The position numbers and the translations under genes were made by a program. A model generated the notes under the pieces. That model was not told where the DNA came from. It made no database searches and saw nothing but the letters and a program-made list of their open reading frames with translations. From contig JAIRTG010000064.1 in the NCBI GenBank assembly GCA_031255055.1, positions 1 through 9,090 on the forward strand: a stretch of DNA of 9,090 nt, read 5' to 3'. Shown here one piece after another: positions 5,645-9,090 of this stretch. This DNA is from Prevotellaceae bacterium. GTDB lineage: Bacteria; Bacteroidota; Bacteroidia; Bacteroidales; Paludibacteraceae. Numbering within the stretch: position 1 is the first letter of the stretch; the number at the start of each line of letters is the position of its first letter.

Positions 5645-6953
5645 CGCCGTTCATATCAACATAATAATCGTTCAGAGTAGGGATGCCGCCCAATTTTCCC
5701 AATTTATAAGCATGATAGATATTGCTCGTATCACCTATCACAGACGTATCAAAATCGGCAAGCGAGTACAATTCCGTTGCACAATCTTTATTATTTTTAT
5801 CCGTAATCCATATCGCATCATTACGGAAGATGTCTTTGTTATTCAAAATTTCGCGATGATGTGTTGTTGCGATGATTTGTGACTTTTTGGCATTGGTCAA
5901 AAACGACAGCAGAAAATGCACAAACAAATCGGGGTGTAAAGACGATTCGAGTTCATCGATCGGGAACAAAACAGCGCCTTTTATAAGCGCTAACAGCATC
6001 CCTGCCAAACCGTAATATCTTTGCGTTCCCTGCGATTCCATATCGAGAGCGAGGAAGTATGATTTATCATCTATCAGATGTTCAAACTCGATATTTTCAG
6101 TGGATACCTGTTTGTTTGATAGCATACGGAACTCCCTGTCTTTATCAGTCCCTTTTTTATAAAATCGTTCGGGATTTTCGATAAAATCGTTGATGTCGGT
6201 TATTTCAATAATTTCTTTTTTGATTGATATATCGGCAATGTTGAAGTCTGCCTTTTTAAGAATCTGTACCAATACTTCTTTGTGCAGGGCATTATTCAGT
6301 GTCTTTTTTGATTCTTTACCAAGATTGGACAGGGGATTAATCAATGCGTTCAAATAATCGCCAAACCAATTCAAAATAGCTATAAATTCTTCAATATCTA
6401 TATTGGTTTTCAGGAAGCCTCCCAAAACGGTATTGTTCCAAAGCGTATTATTTTCGAGAGCTTCCGCCGCGCTTTTCGAGATTTTTATTTTAGCGCCAAA
6501 TTTAATTTTGGTAAATTTATTCTGCAAATCCGTTGTGCGTTTGAAAATGTCGGATTTCCGCACATTGCACGAATATAATTCTTCCCTAATAATTGCTTCC
6601 TTATTCAATTCCACCTCATAAAAATAACGCACATCATTTTGAATAAATTCAATCTCGAAAACAGTATTTTGTGTCGGCGTATTCTCGTCAAAAAGGAATG
6701 GTTCGAAGTCGAACGTTTGTGTTTTTTGATTTTTGGGTTTTAGCACAAGTGTCCGCAAAAAATCCAATGCTTTCAGTATGGTGGTTTTACCGGAGGCATT
6801 TGCGCCGTAAATCAAGCCCAACTTCAACAATCTCAGTCCATTTGTATTCACCACATAATAATCTTCCAAATGGTTGGATTTATCGGCTTCAAACGAGAGC
6901 GTTTGTTTTTCTTTTACCGAGCCAAAATTTCGGATACTGAAATTTACAAGCAT
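5631..6953 (-). CDS. rloA: AAA15-family ATPase, RloA-like (ABC/SMC-type fold)
   Basis: The protein begins MLVNFSIRNFGSVKEKQTLSF, the N-terminal strand pattern of OLD/AAA15 ATPases. It carries Walker A GANASGKTT at 50-58 (Lys56), a signature-like segment MESQGTQRYYGLAG at 305-318, Walker B AVLFPIDELESSLHP at 327-341 (Asp333, Glu334), and a switch histidine in IIATTHHREIL at 360-370. The 440-aa length is usual. There is no C-terminal TOPRIM domain; that function appears to be supplied by the overlapping rloB-like gene, as in two-gene ATPase-plus-TOPRIM defence systems such as AbiL-type and PARIS. It has its own promoter at 6980-7011. The region is visibly AT-richer than the neighbours (16 G/C in bases 6181-6240 against 33 in 7141-7200), hinting at horizontal acquisition. 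Confidence 0.9.
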   Translation of the reverse strand: MLVNFSIRNFGSVKEKQTLSFEADKSNHLEDYYVVNTNGLRLLKLGLIYGANASGKTTILKALDFLRTLVLKPKNQKTQTFDFEPFLFDENTPTQNTVFEIEFIQNDVRYFYEVELNKEAIIREELYSCNVRKSDIFKRTTDLQNKFTKIKFGAKIKISKSAAEALENNTLWNNTVLGGFLKTNIDIEEFIAILNWFGDYLNALINPLSNLGKESKKTLNNALHKEVLVQILKKADFNIADISIKKEIIEITDINDFIENPERFYKKGTDKDREFRMLSNKQVSTENIEFEHLIDDKSYFLALDMESQGTQRYYGLAGMLLALIKGAVLFPIDELESSLHPDLFVHFLLSFLTNAKKSQIIATTHHREILNNKDIFRNDAIWITDKNNKDCATELYSLADFDTSVIGDTSNIYHAYKLGKLGGIPTLNDYYVDMNGDEEK

Positions 6954-6979
6954 ATCGTCTTATTTTTACAATTTAGCCA

Positions 6980-7011
6980 CAAAAGTAAGAGGACATTTCC
7001 AATCCTGCAAA
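6980..7011 (-). promoter_or_regulatory. Bacteroidota-type promoter for the rloA-rloB pair
   Basis: The minus strand reads TTTG at 7011-7008 and TACTTTTG at 6987-6980, matching -33 TTTG and -7 TAnnTTTG with a 20-base spacer. Transcription would begin near 6973, about 20 bases before the rloA start. The module therefore need not depend on read-through from the sigma-factor operon upstream. Confidence 0.65.
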
Positions 7012-7038
7012 ATTCCGTTCCTCAATCTTGTGACTTAT

Positions 7039-7467
7039 TTAGAGCAGGTCGGCGCAATCATTTTTTTTCCCCATTACTTTTCGGAAAAGCCGATCGATCC
7101 ACAAGAGGATAAGGGCGGCAACCGCCAACATCCCGAATACGGAATAGAGAGATGTTCCGAGCAGGTTGCATGTATCGGCTATCAGTCGGCCGCTTTCGGC
7201 CATCATTTTTTGAACAGACAGCATGATTTCCTTCATTTTAAAGATGTCCGACAGGTAATCGCCAAAATACAGTACGACTCCCACGGCGCATGCAACCCCT
7301 GCCGCGATTGCGACAAATCGAGCTAGGCGGATACATTGTCTTTTTTGCGCTTCAAGTTTGCGTATCCGCAGCATCAGTCGGGACGAAAAGTCGGCAGACG
7401 GACACTCTTTCGGCATCTTTCCGAACGCACGTCTCAGTTCATTATCGAATTTCGATTCATTATTCAT
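7039..7467 (-). CDS. small two-TM membrane protein, candidate anti-sigma partner
   Basis: I do not recognise a named family. The 142-aa protein has a charged N-terminal region (1-47) including FSSRLMLRIRKLEAQKR (27-43), a first hydrophobic segment at about 49-68, an amphipathic stretch (70-95), and a second hydrophobic segment at about 107-125 followed by RLFRKVMGKK. The start ATG overlaps the stop region of the ECF sigma gene by 8 bases. AGGAG sits 7 bases upstream of it inside the sigma gene, an unusually good Shine-Dalgarno site for this phylum, so translational coupling is likely. Its position directly after an ECF sigma gene makes an anti-sigma or accessory role plausible, with the N-terminus binding sigma. 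However, it lacks the HxxxCxxC zinc anti-sigma motif. Function is inferred from context only. Confidence 0.8.
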   Translation of the reverse strand: MNNESKFDNELRRAFGKMPKECPSADFSSRLMLRIRKLEAQKRQCIRLARFVAIAAGVACAVGVVLYFGDYLSDIFKMKEIMLSVQKMMAESGRLIADTCNLLGTSLYSVFGMLAVAALILLWIDRLFRKVMGKKNDCADLL

Positions 7468-8002
7468 TATTCACTCCTTTCAATTCGGCGTATATTTTTT
7501 TTCGTATTCGATGCAGCCTGACCTTCACATTCGACCCGGTCAATCCGGTGATACGGGCCACCTCATCGATCGAATTTTCTTCCGTATAATACAACGACAC
7601 CAGCAATTGTTCATCGCGTGAAAGTTTCGTCAACGCAGCCTGTAACGCAGCTATCCGAATCGACAAATTTTCGCTTGAAAAATCGGCATCGCTTTCGTTG
7701 ACGGTAACATCATCGATCGGGACAAAAAAGTGTTTCCGTTGTCTTATTTTTGAAACACCCGTATTATAAGCGATTCGATAGACCCATGTCGAAAAATCGG
7801 CATCTCCCTTAAACGTATGCAAAGCCCCGAAAACCTTCATAAAAGCATCCTGTGCCGCCTCTTCCGCCTCTTCTTTATTTCCGACAACCTTCAAAACGAT
7901 CGTATACACAAACGATTGATACCTTTCGACCAGCACCGAGAAAGCCGACGTATCACCGCCCAAAACCCGATTGATATAACGTATGTCGTCTTTGTATTTC
8001 AT
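7460..8002 (-). CDS. ECF-subfamily RNA polymerase sigma factor
   Basis: This is a sigma-70 family, extracytoplasmic-function factor of 180 aa, which is typical. Region 2 spans about 21-90: FSVLVERYQSFVYTIV, then NKEEAEEAAQDAFMKVFGAL (42-61) and DFSTWVYRIAYN (69-80), the -10 recognition part. A variable linker (91-115) follows, then region 4 at about 118-172 with the helix-turn-helix ENSIDEVARITGLTGSNVKV (142-161) and RLHRIRKKI that reads the -35 element. It directs RNA polymerase to a small regulon, probably including its own operon, since an ECF-type promoter lies immediately upstream. That promoter would leave a leader of only a few bases, and no alternative in-frame Met precedes region 2, so the mRNA may be nearly leaderless. 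It is followed by an overlapping two-TM protein gene. Confidence 0.96.
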   Translation of the reverse strand: MKYKDDIRYINRVLGGDTSAFSVLVERYQSFVYTIVLKVVGNKEEAEEAAQDAFMKVFGALHTFKGDADFSTWVYRIAYNTGVSKIRQRKHFFVPIDDVTVNESDADFSSENLSIRIAALQAALTKLSRDEQLLVSLYYTEENSIDEVARITGLTGSNVKVRLHRIRKKIYAELKGVNNE

Positions 8003-8011
8003 TGCACGTTA

Positions 8012-8037
8012 GACGCGGCAAACATGATTCGGTTACG
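8012..8037 (-). promoter_or_regulatory. ECF-type promoter of the sigma-factor operon
   Basis: The minus strand reads CGTAAC (8037-8032), then 16 bases, then CGTC (8015-8012) followed by TAACGTGCA. This resembles ECF consensus promoters (for example Bacillus SigX TGTAAC-N17-CGAC and SigM with a CGTC -10). The same layout occurs on the opposite strand at 8096-8122. Its -10 is 9 bases before the sigma start codon. Confidence 0.65.
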
Positions 8038-8095
8038 GTTTTTTCGGAATTCATACTTCATGCGGGATGAAATACGGCCTCTTTTTAGCACAATG

Positions 8096-8122
8096 TGTAA
8101 CCTTTCGGCCTCACTCGACGTC
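8096..8122 (+). promoter_or_regulatory. ECF-type promoter of the divergent membrane protein gene
   Basis: TGTAAC (8096-8101), 17 bases, then CGTC (8119-8122) followed by CAACGTGCAA. The 14 bases at 8119-8132 match the reverse complement of 8002-8015 at 13 positions, so both divergent promoters carry the same extended -10 box. The predicted start is about 40 bases before the ATG at 8172. The same sigma factor probably reads both promoters. Confidence 0.65.
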
Positions 8123-8171
8123 CAACGTGCAAATATCCGATTTTTAATTTAATCTTTTAAAACTTACGATT

Positions 8172-8675
8172 ATGTTTGAAATTCCGCACACCTTCATTCC
8201 GCTTTGCGCCGTAGTCGCGGTATTCTTTTTAGTATACAAATTAGTTGAACTGTCGGCCAGGAAAAAAGAGCGCATGCGTTTAATAGAGCGCGACAATTTT
8301 ACCCTTTCTCATTTAAATGATTCGTTTTTATTTCCGCGAGCGAATAGACATCCGCAGGATAACGAGTTTTCGCCGAAAAAAAAATCTTACGGCGCCCTCA
8401 AAGCCGGTTGTCTGTTACTTGGACTTGGTTTCGGCGTCATGGTGGCATGGACGATTAGTATACTCTTTTTTGATTACTATGTCTCCGAAATTGACGATTA
8501 CCAGATTAATCAAGCAGTGCGCAATGGGCAGCAGATCATTTATTTCGGGAGCGTTCTTTTTTTCGGCGGCATAGGGCTTCTCATCGCCTTCATGCTCGAA
8601 CGAAAAATGAGGAGAAAGGACACTTGCGATCAAACCGATCAGCCCGATCAAACCGATCAAAGAGTCGGGGATTAG
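8172..8675 (+). CDS. three-TM membrane protein, ECF-sigma-linked, unknown function
   Basis: I do not recognise a named family with certainty. It resembles the small membrane proteins, sometimes labelled DUF6249, that accompany ECF sigma genes in Bacteroidota. Hydrophobic segments lie at about 7-27, 75-100 and 121-143. Between the first two is a charged loop with KKERMRLIERDNF (31-43). The C-terminal tail is charged and contains DQTDQPDQTDQR, encoded by four 9-base repeats (8628-8663). A run of nine A (8376-8384) encodes the Lys-Lys-Lys before the second membrane segment and could be a slippage site. The gene is divergent from the sigma operon and shares its promoter type, so it is probably a target of that sigma factor. 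It may be a sensor or an envelope-stress protein; that part is inference. Confidence 0.8.
   Translation: MFEIPHTFIPLCAVVAVFFLVYKLVELSARKKERMRLIERDNFTLSHLNDSFLFPRANRHPQDNEFSPKKKSYGALKAGCLLLGLGFGVMVAWTISILFFDYYVSEIDDYQINQAVRNGQQIIYFGSVLFFGGIGLLIAFMLERKMRRKDTCDQTDQPDQTDQRVGD
8628..8663 (+). repeat. four 9-bp tandem repeats inside the coding sequence
   Basis: GATCAAACC, GATCAGCCC, GATCAAACC, GATCAAAGA lie in frame at the 3' end of the membrane protein gene and encode Asp-Gln-X four times. Units one and three are identical. Copy-number change would keep the frame and alter only the length of the C-terminal tail. Confidence 0.9.
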
Positions 8676-8754
8676 CCGGTTGTAGAGGTTGAATCGCGAA
8701 ACGCTAAACTCGCCTTCGACATCTTCCTTGAAGAAAGAGAAAGAAAATTAGGGG

Positions 8755-8837
8755 GGGGGAAGTCTCCCCCTCGCTTCAGCCCGCCTGCGGCGGTCTTCCG
8801 CTACCCCCTCTGCGGGGCGCTGCCCCGCAACGCCCCG
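8755..8837 (+). repeat. GC-rich triple-hairpin element, right copy
   Basis: This is the inverted partner of 569-651, with 79 of 83 positions identical. The three hairpins are GGGGGA/TCCCCC (loop AGTC), CCGCC/GGCGG (loop TGC) and GCGGGGC/GCCCCGC (loop GCT). A purine tract with GAAAGAGAAAG lies just before it (8731-8747), and nine consecutive G run into it (8751-8759). It starts 79 bases after the stop codon of the membrane protein gene and is followed at once by the heptad array. Orientation relative to its gene is the same as for the left copy. Confidence 0.88.
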
Positions 8838-8841
8838 AAGA

Positions 8842-8967
8842 TAGTGATTAGTGTTTAGTGATTAGTGATTAGTGTTTAGTGATTAGTGATTAGTGATTAG
8901 TGATTAGTGATTAGTGATTAGTGATTAGTGATTAGTGATTAGTGTTTAGTGTTTAGTGTTTAGTGAT
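8842..8967 (+). repeat. heptanucleotide tandem array, 18 copies of TAGTGAT/TAGTGTT
   Basis: Eighteen uninterrupted 7-base units occupy 8842-8967. Units 1, 3, 4, 6-14 and 18 are TAGTGAT; units 2, 5 and 15-17 are TAGTGTT. No other variants occur. A degenerate unit with GCAAGTTC follows. The array directly follows the triple-hairpin element, as the shorter heptad blocks do on the left side. It contains stop codons in at least two frames and is not considered coding. Confidence 0.95.
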
Positions 8968-8983
8968 TAGCAAGTTCCCTCGC

Positions 8984-9080
8984 TACCGCACGATTCCTAT
9001 CGTGCGGTAATATAAAACATTGAAAGCTTGTTTCAAGTCATTATGTAGTACATAATACCACACGATGGAATCGTGCGGTA
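8984..9080. repeat. cluster of four hairpins bounded by two copies of one palindrome
   Basis: First hairpin: TACCGCACGAT (8984-8994) and ATCGTGCGGTA (8999-9009), a perfect 11-bp stem with loop TCCT. Second: TTGAAA (9020-9025) and TTTCAA (9031-9036). Third: TTATGTA (9041-9047) and TACATAA (9049-9055) around a single G. Fourth: TACCACACGAT (9056-9066) and ATCGTGCGGTA (9070-9080), the first palindrome repeated with one changed base and loop GGA. The paired outer palindromes recall a REP/BIME arrangement or the end of a small structured RNA or mobile element. No transposase is in view and the window ends here. Confidence 0.8.
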
Positions 9081-9090
9081 GCTGGGGGAT

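Noticed and set aside
6874..7326. Plus-strand open frame across the rloA promoter region and the two-TM gene
   Set aside because: It overlaps two supported minus-strand genes and the rloA promoter, and its translation has no domain-like features.
7817..8152. Plus-strand open frame opposite the sigma factor start
   Set aside because: It is antisense to the sigma gene and spans the divergent promoter region. No family was recognised.
741..8675. Composite transposon bounded by the inverted repeat elements
   Set aside because: The enclosed segment holds core genes (rplU, rpmA, rimM) and no transposase. The inverted copies are better explained as dispersed intergenic repeats placed behind two outward-facing genes, though they could serve as inversion substrates.
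8721..8735. TCTTC/GAAGA hairpin as a terminator after the membrane protein gene
   Set aside because: The stem is only 5 bp, A/T-weak, and is not followed by a T tract. The GC-rich triple-hairpin element further on is the better candidate.

Overview
The window looks like a chromosomal segment of a Bacteroidales (phylum Bacteroidota) bacterium. The evidence is the protein families (sialate O-acetylesterase of the Bacteroidetes glycan-degrader type, an ECF sigma operon with small unclassified membrane proteins), A/T-rich leaders with few Shine-Dalgarno sites, and promoters matching the Bacteroidota -33 TTTG / -7 TAnnTTTG pattern. Species cannot be named from the sequence.

Layout, left to right. 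(1) 1-740 has no convincing gene. It holds about eighteen copies of a 21-bp tandem repeat (1-378), a weak hairpin, a large inverted repeat built from TAGTGAT-like heptads (457-559), and a GC-rich triple-hairpin element (569-651). (2) 741-2240 (-) is a secreted SGNH-type sialate O-acetylesterase. (3) 2527-3127 (+) is rplU-rpmA (ribosomal proteins L21 and L27), with a good promoter upstream and a textbook terminator downstream. (4) 3302-5014 (+) is an HGSNAT/NagX-like multi-pass acyltransferase followed 6 nt later by rimM. (5) 6953-5018 (-) is a two-gene module: an AAA15/RloA-type ATPase overlapping an RloB-type TOPRIM-like protein. It is AT-rich, has its own promoter and is probably anti-phage. 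(6) 8002-7039 (-) is an ECF sigma factor and an overlapping two-TM protein, divergent from a three-TM protein at 8172-8675 (+). The shared intergenic region carries two facing ECF-type promoters (cGTAAC-N16-CGTC and TGTAAC-N17-CGTC), which suggests an autoregulated membrane-stress regulon. (7) 8676-9090 holds a second copy of the GC-rich triple-hairpin element, eighteen TAGTGAT/TAGTGTT heptads, and a cluster of four further hairpins.

The most interesting non-coding structure is a composite element (purine tract, three GC-rich hairpins, heptad array) present twice in inverted orientation. Each copy lies about 80-90 nt downstream of the stop codon of the outermost gene and in the same orientation relative to that gene. 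Over 83 aligned bases the copies differ at four positions, all inside hairpin loops. The most interesting coding content is the rloAB-like defence pair and the ECF divergon. The other genes are ordinary housekeeping or glycan genes.
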